Shown: positions 11,671 to 23,177 of the stretch, piece by piece
How positions within the stretch are numbered: position 1 is the stretch's first letter
Layout: the number at the start of each line of letters is the position of its first letter
Assembly (NCBI RefSeq): GCF_023078275.1
Contig: NC_062980.1
Coordinates: 1,434,001-1,498,000 of the forward strand
Reading direction: 5' to 3'
Origin: Leguminivora glycinivorella
Lineage: Eukaryota > Arthropoda > Insecta > Lepidoptera > Tortricidae
Length of the DNA: 64,000 nt
Program-made: the position numbers and the translations under genes
Notes under the pieces: generated by a model
The model's input: the letters and a program-made list of their open reading frames with translations, nothing else
Told to the model about the DNA's origin: nothing
Databases searched by the model: none

Positions 11671-11820
11671 GCATACGAGCGGCGGTTTCCAAACTGCCCG
11701 CAGATCCCTGTGGTCCTGGAATGCGTCATCACTGAAGACAGCTGGTCCGAAGACGACTCCCAGCGGGACACCGCACGACGATGCCAGCTGAACGTCGACG
11801 CACCATATCTGTTGAAGAAG
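11671..11820 (+). CDS. retm: SEC14-like protein real-time, PRELI domain exon A
   Basis: Internal coding exon, phase 0 at both ends. It follows a pyrimidine-rich tract ending TTGTCCACAG and is followed by the donor GTACTT. It encodes 50 residues starting AYERRFPNCPQIPVV and ending DAPYLLKK, which I recognise as the PRELI/MSF1 domain of SEC14L1 and Drosophila retm (AYERRFPTCP and DAPxLLKK are conserved). PRELI domains form a lipid-binding cup; in PRELI-type proteins they carry phosphatidic acid between membranes, while in the SEC14L1 branch the domain precedes CRAL-TRIO and GOLD domains. The start exon, expected to encode about 20 more residues, was not found upstream in this window. Symbol given by resemblance to the fly protein. 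Confidence 0.9.
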
Positions 11821-12234
11821 GTACTTGTTATAGTCTATGTTGTAACCGACTTACGACCGGTGGTGTCCGACCTGCCCACAGATCGAGACTATCTGACCGT
11901 TATCGTACTGTCTAATATGCGATATGCTACTCTAGGCTAGCTCATAGACACATGTATTATAATGATAAATATCGCGTTATCCACGTCCTACAATATTAAC
12001 ACTTACACAAGAGCCAGACACATTATTACGCTGTTACGTCGACAAGATACCGACTATCATATCATATACAAACAAACAAAACAAAAGCTTACCTGTGTCC
12101 GATGTTTCACAAGGATTTACAAAAATCCAAAACATATTTGTTTTAAATTAAGCTTTTTTTAAAAATATTATTGTAGATCTATTTATTTATTTATCTTCCA
12201 GAGTTTATTTGTAATGCTATTTATCTGTCCATAG

Positions 12235-12366
12235 ATGGTCGGCGTCGACTACATCTACTTCATCCAGAAGAACCACCTGGACCTGAAGGCGCGAGTGCTG
12301 GAGATCGAGGCCACCAACGAGTCCTTCGCCAACAGGGTCGAGGTGCTGGAGAAATGCCGATATTAC
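12235..12366 (+). CDS. retm: retm PRELI domain exon B
   Basis: 44 codons in phase 0 between the acceptor TCTGTCCATAG and the donor GTGAGT. The product runs from MVGVDYIYFIQKN to EVLEKCRYY, matching the middle of the SEC14L1-type PRELI domain (GVDY-YF-QKN, IEA-NE-F-NR). It joins in frame to exon A across a 414-bp intron and to exon C across a 31.8-kb intron that contains the Polinton. The Met that begins this exon is internal to the domain and is not a start. Confidence 0.93.
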
Positions 12367-14134
12367 GTGAGTATTCACTACTTACTTACATACTGAAGAT
12401 AGGATAGGAAGGCTTGGCGCGAGCTCGTGAGGGCCCTACCCCTGCGGTGCCCTGGACTACAACGTCTACAACACACACACACTTACTGCCAAAGTATTGT
12501 GACATCAGAGACCACCTTTGCTTGCTTTTTTATCGAAAGCTGTATCTGTTCAATCGACGGCGTCAAATTCGCAGAATTCTTTTACTTATGTCACTGCTGT
12601 GATATGTGGGAAGTTCAGACGGTCTTTGGCCATTTGGTACTCCACTGAACGACCCTTTAGTATTTAGTAAATTAAAGTGTAATTGAAACAACAGAATTCG
12701 GACGAAATGGGCGTAGCTTGGACGTTGGGAAGAATGCCGGTCACTTCTGGATAAGATTAGGTAGCCGGGACTAGTGGTATTCTTTAATAGCTCAACAGTG
12801 GGCGATACATGGTTACTATAATATGATATTTTAATGAATACGGCACCTGAGAATGTAGTCGCGTGTCCAAATACTTCGAAATGAGGTGATGATGCCGATA
12901 TATCCCAGTTTGATTAGAGTTTATACCTGGTTCTCCAGCTATCATTCATTCAACATAAGTTATTCATCGAGAACAAATTACATTTCCCCAAACACGCGTT
13001 TTCAAGATGGTAGCCGTCAGGTAGGTATTGCCACGGAAGGGTATTGCAAACATTTGGCACGCAGCAACGCCTGCGAACAGGGAATTTCGCAAGGAGCCGG
13101 CTGGAAATGGCTTTGCGACACTGACGTTGAAATGTTAATATATGGCAGTTCACATTTTATAGCTTCGAGGTTGCAATCGCCTAGTTGGGATTAATAAGCT
13201 TTTAATTTGTAAATAATATGTCTCCAAACATGGTAATGGCAGTAAGTAACAGTATGTTTCCAAATATGGCAATGATGGCAGTAAGTACTTAACAGTATTT
13301 TTTTAGAAATTATATAAGGACTCTATGCTGTATCAATATTACTTATGTAGCTTGCTACTCTTGCTAGTGTAACATCTTGAGGACACCACATCACAGGCAT
13401 TAGGCTAATTTCATAACATAAATTTACGTGAACTTCAAATGGTATTAATTCTAAAATTTCTGGAATCTCGTATCTCCTAATGGGCTTTTCATTACGAACG
13501 TTTCTCTTCTCTGTATTGCGTTGCGATAAAAAACAAATCCTAAAATCCCACGATTTATCTTAACGCTTAAGCGTAGGTTTTTTAGGATTCCTGTAAATCT
13601 CTTTTCCAGGGTTTTGCACGATAACGATTCTTGCTGACATAAGCTAGATAGCCTTGCCATTAAGGACATTTTTCCTGGAGAATCTGTTACAACGTTGGTG
13701 TAAAAAGATATCGATCATTGTTTAAATAGACCTTCATCCTATCACCCATCATCCCATTGCGAAATTTTAGGCAAGTGGGGGGGTTAGCAAAATACAAAAA
13801 GTAGCCTTTATCACTCCATCCCTTCAACTATCTCCACTTAAAATAACACGTCAATTCGTCGCTCCGTTTTGCCGTGAAAGACGGACAAACAACACACTTT
13901 CCCAGTTACAATATTTTTAATATTTGTAAGGATTCAGTAAGTAAATCAGTACACACTACATAGGTTTTTTTCAAGAGCACGGTCTGACATTGGCGGTCGC
14001 TTTCCACATTGCATCACGATCCGACAACAAACGTAACTGGAAGTGCAGTAACGCATCCTGTGACTTCATAGGTTTCCAATGTGCATCGCGTTTTAACCAG
14101 CTAGCTAGCGGACTCGAAGAAGGCATAAGGTTTG
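12367..14134. other. Start of the 31.8-kb host intron; no gene recognised
   Basis: Unique-looking intron sequence. A weak duplication of about 45 bp (TATGTCTCCAAACATGG / TATGTTTCCAAATATGG) lies at 13216-13300. Open frames of 60-100 codons show no domain. Confidence 0.4.
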
Positions 14135-14580
14135 CGATACCGTACCGGTCTGGCCTAGCGCGTAGTGACCCTGCCTGCTACGCCGCGGTCCCGGGTTCGA
14201 ATCCCGGTAAGGGCATTTATTTGTAATGTGATGAGCACAGATATTTGTTCCTGAGTCATGGATGTTTTCTATTTATATAAGTATTTGTAAATAATATTGC
14301 TATACTTGTCAATAGTTGTCATGCTTTCTAAATTTATTTTTCTCACTGCACCCACATTCGCGAATTTCTGTTTGGCCCTATGGTTGACTGGTAGAGAATG
14401 CCTTAAGGCATTAAGTCCGCCATTTGTACTTTTTTTTCAATTGTGCAATAAAGTTTAAATAAATAAATGAATAAATAAATATATCGTTGTCTGAGTACCT
14501 GCAACACAAGCCTTCTTGAGCTTACCGTGGGACTCGGTCAATCTGTGTAAGAATGTCCTATAATATTTATTTATTTACTG
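14135..14580 (+). mobile_element. tRNA-derived SINE with a second element nested in it
   Basis: The head (about 14145-14215) carries tRNA-like A- and B-boxes (GGCCTAGCGCGTAGTG; GGTTCGAATCC) and a body (TGAGCACAGATATTTGTTCC). The body breaks near 14290 and resumes at about 14480 with ATATCGTTGTCTGAGTACC through to the usual end. A different short repeat (GCCTTAAGGCATTAAGTCCGC, then an AATA-rich tail) lies between. An unbroken copy of the outer SINE is at 46405-46665. Confidence 0.85.
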
Positions 14581-14954
14581 CAAGAGAGACGGCCTATCGG
14601 CGAAGGGCATCCATTAAAACACTTCAAATGGGATTATTAAACAAAGCTGACAACACCCAATGACCTTGAGGCTAGCGTACTTTGTCTATTTGTATGGGAG
14701 TAAGTGAAAGCGCGATGTCACTAAAAGAGGGGGGGTTAGGTACGAAAAGTACGGAAAAATATTAAAATAAAATAGAAAGATGCATTATTTGTGGAATATG
14801 TTTCATTAGTGTTTTAGGTATGTATATTTCTGTTATTGGAATTTTAATTAAAGACAACTAAGTGAACGATTGAACGACATAGAACCGTTTAATGACGAAC
14901 TCGAGACCAATCTTTGCAATTTTTTTCTATCAAGCCGATTTCATTAAATCGTGT

Positions 14955-15120
14955 ATCGAGTAAAGTAAAGTAAAGTTTATTCATTGTTAACTGTGTACAT
15001 AAGATGGTATGATATACAGGAAATACAGTATCAACAGTTGCCCATTTCGAGCGTACAATATTCTTAAAAAACTACTGACTATATTAGCTTACTGGAGTTT
15101 CGAGTTCGGCTATGTTCCTT
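14955..15120 (-). repeat. LINE 3' end fragment, reversed
   Basis: Begins with an AGTAAAGTAAAGTAAAG run, the reversed tail of a non-LTR retrotransposon, followed by about 150 bp of its 3' untranslated region. A fragment with the same tail word starts near 39668. Confidence 0.5.
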
Positions 15121-16858
15121 ATAATATAATGAATAATAACATATAATTTACTTGCCTTACTAAAACTAATAGTTTGTCTTAAAAACCTGTTTTTTATTCC
15201 ATGGGAGTTAAATTATAATCAACTAACTCTCAATCGCTGCTTCTATTCGAATGCCCCCTCAAGTGTTCGTTCTCCTTGACATTTATCTATTATTCTAAAC
15301 AGATCGGGGACTACTGCCAGTCACCGAACATCAAATGCTGTAAAAGGTTTAATTTCTTATATGAAACATCTTACAATACACATGCCTGTAGCTTGCCCAA
15401 CTGGCATGCCAGCCGCGCACAAAATTACTGGCAAATTACCTGACGTGAAAGTTGTGCAGGGTACAGCCAATACACTCACAAAAGTCACAAACGGATCACG
15501 CACTCTGACGTCTTTAAATATACAAGACTTTAAGATTCACGGGAAAAAAATACGCAGAAAATGTATTTTTAGATTTCTTTAAATCGTTTTATTAATATAC
15601 AAATCCGATAAATTCAAAACTTCTATCCGTACTAAAAATAAATCTTAAATTGAAAACCCACGCAAAATCAAATCCAAGTGTAGTCGTATCAAGATGAGGG
15701 GTAGCCAAGAAAAATCGCCTTTTAATATCAGAAGGATAAATAAAACAAATACTATTCGGACATTCTTACACAGATTGACTGAGTCCCACGTTAAGCTCAA
15801 GATTGCTTGTGTGTGATAAATAAAAAAACTTTATTTGTTCCACACATACTTAAAACAGCAATGACAAAACATTTGGCGATAAGAAAAAATTAACTTAAAA
15901 TAAATATGTGGGCCCCTTTCGGTAAAAATCTTCCGAGAGGCTTTTTTCAATATCTGCTATTGCTATAATGACAATATTCTTGGAGAAAACTGAGACTACA
16001 TTTGTATGGAAGAGCAGAAATTCCCGTTCCTCTTAAGAGCGAGTCCAGCTATTTTTAGCTCCCTAATACCCACGTAACGGGGTGTTAACCACTTTAAAAA
16101 TGAATTGTGTATGATTTACGCTAAAGTGCCTGATTTACGAGCACTCCAGAAATAAAAGTCTATTTTCAACGAAAATAAAGGATAAAAGGATTCAGCTCGC
16201 TGGAATGCGTGGGAGTACTGAAATAAAATACAGTGAAAACAGATCTATAAAAGATTTTCTGTACAATTTCGAACCCTATTTGTTACACTTACAATGTGAC
16301 TTATTGGACATAAAAAATAATGTGTTTCTTTCTTGCCTTCAGAGGTTGGACACAACTGCCGTGTCTTATTTCCGTTTTTGTGGTGTACTTCAACACATTC
16401 TCACTTGGTCGGATTTCAAAAGCCATATTGACAAGCGAGGAAATTAGTTTTCGCCTGGGTATTTTTATGCTATCTACCCCATGGTAGTGGGAAAAGTAAA
16501 ATTGACGACAACGCAACATGACATGGTAAAAATATGAACTTTCGTGGGATCATACATAATACATACATTTACGCCTTATACCATACACTCTTGGCAATTA
16601 AAGGGTTGATAGAAAACAAAAGCAGTCGTGGGAAATACGTTTTTAAATCAAAGTTTTTGTTGTATTCATTTTATCCATTGAGTGATGGCTTGTGGGTTTA
16701 AATATCAAATGTATCAACCACTAATTAAGCTTATACAAATGGCCAGATTACTTTTGGTCCCGGGTTTTGGCTCTAACCGCGAACATGGAAAATCGAATGC
16801 AGCATTTTATGTCGCATAATACTCATGTTGCTGACTGTAATTTTGCCAGAAATGTACA
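15121..16858. other. Intron sequence with small repeat fragments
   Basis: A reversed partial SINE end (TTCTTACACAGATTGACTGAG) lies near 15762-15815 and a reversed A-rich element at about 15820-15960. An 80-codon frame at 16205-16447 faintly resembles a retroelement Gag fragment but is too short to call. Confidence 0.4.
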
Positions 16859-17114
16859 TTAGGTTAGAACCCCATCCAGACAAAATACTCACACGACACA
16901 GAAATCGTATATGTCACAGAGTCGGTTTAGGTGCGACGACGAGCGAAGCGAGGAGGAGCGTGTTAGGTTGACAGTGTTATGTTATTAATATAGATTAGGT
17001 TAGAATCCCTATCCAGACAAAATACTCACACGACACAGAAATCTTATATGTCACAGAGTCGGTTTAGGTGCGACGACGAGCGAAGCGAGGAGGAGCGTGT
17101 TAGGTTGACAGTGA
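16859..17114. repeat. Tandem duplication, unit about 125-135 bp
   Basis: Two nearly identical units begin ATTAGGTTAGAA(C/T)CCC and end GTTAGGTTGACAGTG, at 16859 and 16994. Each holds the palindromic word ACGAGCGAAGCGAGGAGG. Confidence 0.85.
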
Positions 17115-17150
17115 GTAAACCAGAAAACCCGTTTTATTGTAAAAAATAAA

Positions 17151-17465
17151 TAAAACATAAGTGACATTATTCTGCGCATCAACATTATGCCAATGTATTA
17201 TTCTGCCTACGACAATTGTGCGAAATGACAGAATGCCAAGTCAATAGAACGCGAGTCGCGACACAATTTTCGACAAAACAATTAATCGATTATACGACTA
17301 TTATACAATTCACCATTATGCCATTGTATTACTCTGCTTTAAATAATTCTGCAAAATGACAATATGCCAAGAAATTAATGCAAAAAGTCATTCTGCGAAA
17401 AGAGGATTCTGCCAAGCGTTGTTATGCGAAGGTAAAATATGACAAAAAAATATATGCAAGATAAT
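17151..17465. repeat. Segment rich in ATTNTGC(C/G)AA words
   Basis: About 14 spaced copies of a loose motif (ATTCTGCGAA, ATTATGCCAA, ATTCTGCCAA, AATATGCCAA) occur in 315 bases at irregular intervals of roughly 10-50 bases. They are too regular to look like chance but do not form a strict tandem array. Confidence 0.5.
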
Positions 17466-17737
17466 GGTAATCCCTTTCTCATTTGTTGCGTGCGGTAAAA
17501 AAGGATTTTAACAGAATTTGGATATCAAGCCGGCCAGCACCTGATATTTTTGCCAAAAAATTTAGATTTGATGTGTTTGCCTGACGACGGAACACTTTTA
17601 ATTTATTATCATTGAACTCTTTTATATCTTATCTATTTCCACTCTTCCAACAATTATCACCTACTTGACAGAAAGACAGAGTGACTCTAAATAAACAGAG
17701 TCCCATATTTCCGCTTTCCATGTCAGGGTGTGTACTT

Positions 17738-17880
17738 AACACAGCAAAAGGGAGTGTACAGGTTTCTAATGGGGTGGCAACGCGCATGTGACACTGTTTG
17801 AGTTGCAGGCGTCCATAGGTTACGGTGACCGCTTTACATCAGGCGGGCCGTATACTTGTTTGCCACCGACGTAGTATAAA
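17738..17880 (+). repeat. Dispersed repeat, GGCGGGCCGTATACTTG type
   Basis: A block with GCGTCCATAGGTTACGGTGA, CATCAGGCGGGCCGTA and TTGTTTGCC. It recurs reversed at about 47580-47820 and, split by a MITE, at about 54010-54245. Confidence 0.7.
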
Positions 17881-18199
17881 AAAGGGCCGCCTAGATTTAT
17901 TGCGCGGCTGATAGCAATGGTAGTCTCCAATGATGCGATGTTTGTTTACTCACAAATATTGACGGTTAGAGTACGCGTCTGTCTGTACAAACAGCTCTAC
18001 TATTCGTAAATTGTATAGCGAAGGAAGAAGTTCAATTCAAGAAAGGAATACTAAGAAGAATAGGGATGACGATTATATAAAAAAAAGATGGTATTCTGTT
18101 TAGTTTAGTTTGTTTAGTTCAGTTTAGATCGTCTAAAAATACTGAAGACATATTTTTTGCTTTATCTAATTAATGAAAAAATACAAAGATATAGGGCAT

Positions 18200-18307
18200 C
18201 AATTTATTTATTTATTTATGTTTGTACAAATGTACCCTTGACTTTCATAAGAGCATTATGTTAATGCCTAAATTGAAGAATAAAGAATTTCATTTCATTT
18301 CATTTCA
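18200..18307 (+). repeat. LINE 3' end with ATTTC tail
   Basis: TAATGCCTAAATTGAAGAATAAAG leads into a tail of ATTTC repeats ending near 18307, as for a 5'-truncated non-LTR element. Confidence 0.5.
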
Positions 18308-18578
18308 AAGTTCCGGAGTGGGGCTTGTGACGTCACTTTTAGGTAAAAATTGTACCTAGGCGTGACGTCACACAAAACTTCAAGGCACTATACCGTCGTC
18401 ATTTTTCGTTTACGAGAAAAAAGAAAAAAATATGTGTCTACAATTTTTTTAATGATCTAACTATTTTGTTGTATTTGTGATGTGTATTTATGATCTAATA
18501 AAGCAAAGGAATATATAAGGAAAGGAATATAGCAGGCAAAGGAATCTTAATTCACAGTTTTTAGGGTTCCGTAGTCAA

Positions 18579-19192
18579 TAGGGTGGATCAAAAAAACACT
18601 TTTTTGGAATTAGCAAACCTAATAGTTAACAATCTTTGAACCTTAGTCTATGAAGCCTTTGTGCAAAATTTCAGCTTTTTTAATCAACATCTTCAGCCCC
18701 CGCATTAGGTTTGAAATTTTGAAAATCTCATACAAACCTGAAAATTCAACTTTCAGATAAAAAAAAACTTTCGGCAGTATTATGTTCAGTATACATTATT
18801 GATACATATTATTACAAGAAACTACCAAAAGTTGCGAAAATAGCGTTAAAAATCGCAAATTTTCGGTATTTTAGCGGCTATTTCGGCAAATGTACTAAAA
18901 TTAGGCGAACTTTGGCGATTTTTGATGCTATTTTCGCAACTTTTGGTAGTTTCTTATATTGATATGTATCAATAACATATACTTAACATAATACAGCCGA
19001 ATTTTTTTTTAAATCTGAAAGTTGAATTTTCAGGTTTGTATGAGATTTTCAAAATTTCAAACCTAATGCGGGGGCTGAAGATGTTGATTAAAAAAGCTGA
19101 AATTTTGTACAAAGGCTTCATAGACTAAGGTTCAAAGATTGATAACTATTAGGTTTGCTAATTCCAAAAAAGTGTTTTTTTGATCCACCCTA
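18579..19192. mobile_element. hAT-like foldback MITE with 8-bp target duplication
   Basis: A 614-bp near-palindrome. Both ends begin TAGGGTGGATCAAAA, and the arms (about 290 bp each) pair for most of their length. The flanking sequences 18571-18578 and 19193-19200 are both GTAGTCAA. An 8-bp duplication and a TAGGGTG end fit the hAT superfamily. No transposase is present. Confidence 0.88.
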
Positions 19193-19370
19193 GTAGTCAA
19201 CTAGGAACCCTTATAGTTTCGCCATGTCTGTCTGTCCGTCCGTCCGTCCGTCCGTCCGTCCGTCCGTCCGTCCGTCCGTCCGCGGATAATCTCAGTAACC
19301 GTTAGCACTAGAAAGCTGAAATTTGGTACCAATATGTATATCAATCACGCCAACAAAGTGCAAAAATAAA

Positions 19371-20958
19371 AAGTTTTAACGTTAATAATTTAATGCATAA
19401 TAAGCAATTTGGCTTCACACGGGGTCGCTCGACAACCGATGCTGGTGTTGAGCTAATTAAGCATATTTTCGATGCCTGGGAGGAGTCACAAGATGCTTTA
19501 GGTATCTTTTGTGATTTATCTAAGGCCTTCGACTGTGTTTGTCATGAAACATTGATCAGGAAACTACATTATTATGGAGTCAGAGGATCAGCACTAGATT
19601 TACTCAAGTCCTACTTAAATGGTAGAATACAAAGGGTAGATGTCAATGGACAGAGATCAACTGGGTCATTGGTCTCTATGGGTGTACCACAGGGATCAAT
19701 ATTGGGGCCTTTCCTGTTCCTTATCTACATAAATGACTTGCCATTCCTTGTAAAGACCCACCATGATATAGTACTGTTTGCAGACGACACCTCACTTATT
19801 TTCAAACTCAAACGACAGCAACAAGCTCACAGTGATGTAAACAATGCTATCTCTAAAGTAGTGAACTGGTTCAATGCTAATAATTTATTATTAAATGAAA
19901 AAAAGACTAAATGTATTAAGTTTGTCACTAATAGTAACGTAAGGAATGAGCAAACAAGTGTCGTTGTGAAGGATGAGGAATTAGAACTGGTAGATAGTAC
20001 AGTTTTTCTTGGTATAACTTTAGATTCTAAACTTCAGTGGGGTCCCCATATTGTTAACCTCTCGAATAGACTTAGTTCTGCAGCTTTTGCAGTGAGCAAG
20101 ATCCGTCAGTTAACAGACGTGAAAACAGCTCGATTAGTTTATTTTAGTTACTTTCACAGCATTATGTCATATGGTATTTTACTTTGGGGCAGTGCTTCAG
20201 AGATAAATACCATATTTATTCTGCAGAAGAGGGCTATTCGAGCAATATATAAAATGAACCATAGAGACTCACTTAGAGATAAATTTAAGGACATTAATAT
20301 AATGACAGTGCATTGTCAATATATTTATGAGAATATTATGTATGTACATAAAAACATTTGTAATTTTAAGAAAAACTGTGATGTACATAATATAAATACT
20401 AGAAATAAACATAAACTCGCGGTGCCCTTCACACGGCTCTGTAAAATTAAAAAATCATTCATGGGTAATTGTGTTCGATTTTATAATAAACTTCCGAATC
20501 ATATTACTGACTTGTCAATTAATAAATTTAAGAATCATGTAAAGCGTGTACTCATTTCCAAAGCTATAAATATACAACACAAGACTACATGAATGATAAA
20601 ACAACGTGGGATTAATTGTTATTCGAAATGGTTTCTTATTTTTACGTTTATTATTATTATTATTGTTGATGAAATTAATATTGTATTTTTTTGGACATTG
20701 GATTTTTCCTAGAAATATTCTAGACATGTATTTTTATATATACATATACCTAATTATATATTTTTTGTTTAACGATTATTTTTATATGAAATTGTATATT
20801 ATAGACTCAATATTATTATGAACAATAATTTACAACAATAAATTGCTCTGATAATTAGGTTAGATTAAGATCATAATATATATGTAATGAACTATTCATA
20901 AGAGCTTGTAACTAGGCCTACATGAATAAAGATATTTTGAATTGAATTGAATTGAAAA
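19371..20958 (+). mobile_element. 5'-truncated non-LTR retrotransposon
   Basis: Carries the C-terminal part of a reverse transcriptase and a 3' end with ATTGAATTGAATTGAA tail repeats. The copies of AAAAAGT at both borders are a likely target duplication. It sits inside CCGGCCAAG copy 3. Confidence 0.85.
19393..20592 (+). pseudogene. Reverse transcriptase, truncated LINE ORF2
   Basis: The open frame of 399 codons starts within the RT fingers/palm (QFGFTRGRSTTDA) and contains the first catalytic Asp (FCDLSKAFDCV), the GVPQGSILGPFLF motif and the catalytic FADDTS box, then the thumb and a C-terminal region typical of Jockey/CR1-like ORF2. It stops at TGA 20590-20592. The endonuclease domain and the beginning of RT are missing, so it cannot act alone. 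The frame after truncation is intact, which suggests a fairly young insertion. Clade not settled by eye. Confidence 0.88.
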
Positions 20959-21622
20959 AGTGGAAAACAATGTTTCGTTAGGGCACCCCCCCTACATGTA
21001 AAGTGGGGGCTGATATTTTTTTTCATTCCAACCCCAACGTGTGATATATCGTTGGATAGGTATTAAAAAATTAATAAGGGTTTACTAATATCGTTTTTTG
21101 ATAATATTAATAGTTTCGGAAATAATCGCTCCTAAAGGAAAAAAAAGTGCGTCCCCCCCCTCTAACTTTTGAACCATATGTTTAAAAAATATGAAAAAAA
21201 TCACAAAAGTAGAACTTTATGAATACTTTCTAGGAAAATTGTTTTGAACTTGATAGGTTCAGTAGTTTTTGAGAAAAATACGGAAAACTACGGAACCCTA
21301 CACTGAGCGTGGCCCGACACGCTCTTGGCCGGTTTTTTTTTTGTATGTATGTTACTCGATATCTCCAAGAGTCTATTAAAAATTCTTTGTTGGATACCAT
21401 TCTAGTTAAGAAACGTAGTTTTATTAATGTTAACTATTAGTTAAATGATCAGACAAATCAACAATCTGTCAGTACGTTATGGATTGGTTCTCTTCTCTTG
21501 CCCGCTAAAAGCCGGCACGTCAGCATGTCAAACAATCTCAAACAAACATGATCTTGATATAGACGATAAAAACATTTCGCTAATGACATATCTTTTGCGT
21601 ATAGCAAAAACATTATCGTGTA

Positions 21623-21628
21623 CGTAGA
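21623..21628. repeat. Polinton target site duplication, left (CGTAGA)
   Basis: The six bases CGTAGA directly precede the left terminus and recur directly after the right terminus (38667-38672). Polinton integrases make 6-bp duplications. Confidence 0.93.
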
Positions 21629-21712
21629 AGTAGTAGGATACCCCCGTTACCAGCCCGGGTCTGGGGCCTGCTCCCAGGACCCCACCACCGCCCATCCATG
21701 GTCTTGCTAAAC

Positions 21713-21769
<57 letters not shown>

Positions 21770-23036
21770 AATAGCCCCCCATTTAGATTCATTGCGCTGG
21801 GTCTCGACGCTCTCAGAAGCCTCCTTCTAGTATTTACAGAATACGTTCTTTACACAATACACCTTGTGCACGACGGTCACAAAAGGATTACCGACCCTTT
21901 CTATTGTTCGATCTGGACTCGGCGCTAGACCATTGTTACCCTACCCAGCTACCTGGCAGTGTCATGCACACCTTTTCCTTGTGTCTCATACTGATAGGTA
22001 TTTTATAATTAATTTTTAGTATAACTTTGTGATCATATGGATTGCGATTCTAACCTAACCTAACCTAATTAAAATACCTAACTTTTCCATTCGTAACCTA
22101 ACCAAATTTAATTAAAACCTACTCTTAGTTAACCTAAGTAGTCTAGACTTACCTTTATGAAACCTAACTGAGTTTCACCTACTTTTATTTTTATTTCTAT
22201 AAATGTAGGTATTTATGAAATGTATTATAATTACGTTTTAACTTAAGAACTTCTGAGTTACATTTAAGTTTATCCAAATACCTAAACTTAACGATCCTAT
22301 CTAGCGTATCTTTCTTTTTCTCGAATATTTATGATATCTTATACCTATTTCTATCATACATCTCTTTGTTGTATTACCAAATTTGTACATATGATTAATA
22401 AGTCAATTTTTGATTACGTCTTAATAAAAGTTAATTTCCCATCTTATCAAACTTTTTTTTTTACATATATTTCAATGTTTTGTATCTGAATAAACCTCGG
22501 TAATTTTGTGAAGTTGCGTTTTTGCTTAATTGCTTTATTTATTGTACCTTCTTTGAATAATTTACTTACCTATGTCTATTATTATTTTTTATGACTTGTG
22601 TATTGTTTAAGAGAATGCATACTTTCAATAAACTTGTTAAGACGTGAGAAACTGAGAACCGGTTAAAACATGTTTAAGGCTAATTCTATGTGAATAAAAA
22701 TGTCTTTTGTGCATTTTTAAAGATAATATATATTTATTGTTTCCGTTTATTTGAATAATTCGGGTTTTAGGTAAAGAGATCCTTCGACGAACATGTCAAG
22801 GCATGATACTTTGTATTCATATTTAACAAAGCATTAACTGGTGTAAACATGTTTTAGACTAACGCACCGGTAATTCTTGTGACTTGAATTTTTTATTGTA
22901 ACAACTTAGTTGCTTTATTATAGATGTTTATTGTATTGTAAAATGACAAAAAGTTTATTGTTTGCGTTCAGGTATAAGATGAACTGGTTGAAACAAGATT
23001 TATGGTACGTTCCCCTGCTCTCTACCATATTACGAG

Positions 23037-23044
23037 TATAAAAG
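23037..23044 (+). promoter_or_regulatory. TATA box of left inverted-repeat gene
   Basis: TATAAAAG lies 141 bases before the ATG at 23178. Transcription would begin near 23067. The same box exists in the right repeat. Confidence 0.6.
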
Positions 23045-23177
23045 CCAAAGAGAGTCGAGGCTGAATAAGTATTCCTGTAGAGGCAGCCTTCTGTACCAGA
23101 GCTCCTTGTATCTAGTGTGGTATATAGAGAAGTGGAGTGTGCGTTTAAAAGTGAAGTGTTTATAGACAGATCCAACA

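Larger units (their letters stand above)
18559..21336 (-). repeat. CCGGCCAAG repeat, copy 3, split by two insertions
   Basis: Read in reverse, this is the same family as 1185-1673. Its parts are at 18559-18578, 19193-19370 and 20959-21336. A hAT-like foldback MITE and a LINE occupy the gaps. A (CCGT)n tract lies at 19230-19280. Confidence 0.88.

Noticed and set aside
14145..14215. Possible tRNA gene
   Set aside because: A- and B-box words are present, but the sequence runs directly into a SINE body; the same holds for 46405-46480 and 61850-61925.
16205..16447. 80-codon frame faintly like retroelement Gag
   Set aside because: Too short and no neighbouring pol or nucleic-acid-binding motif.
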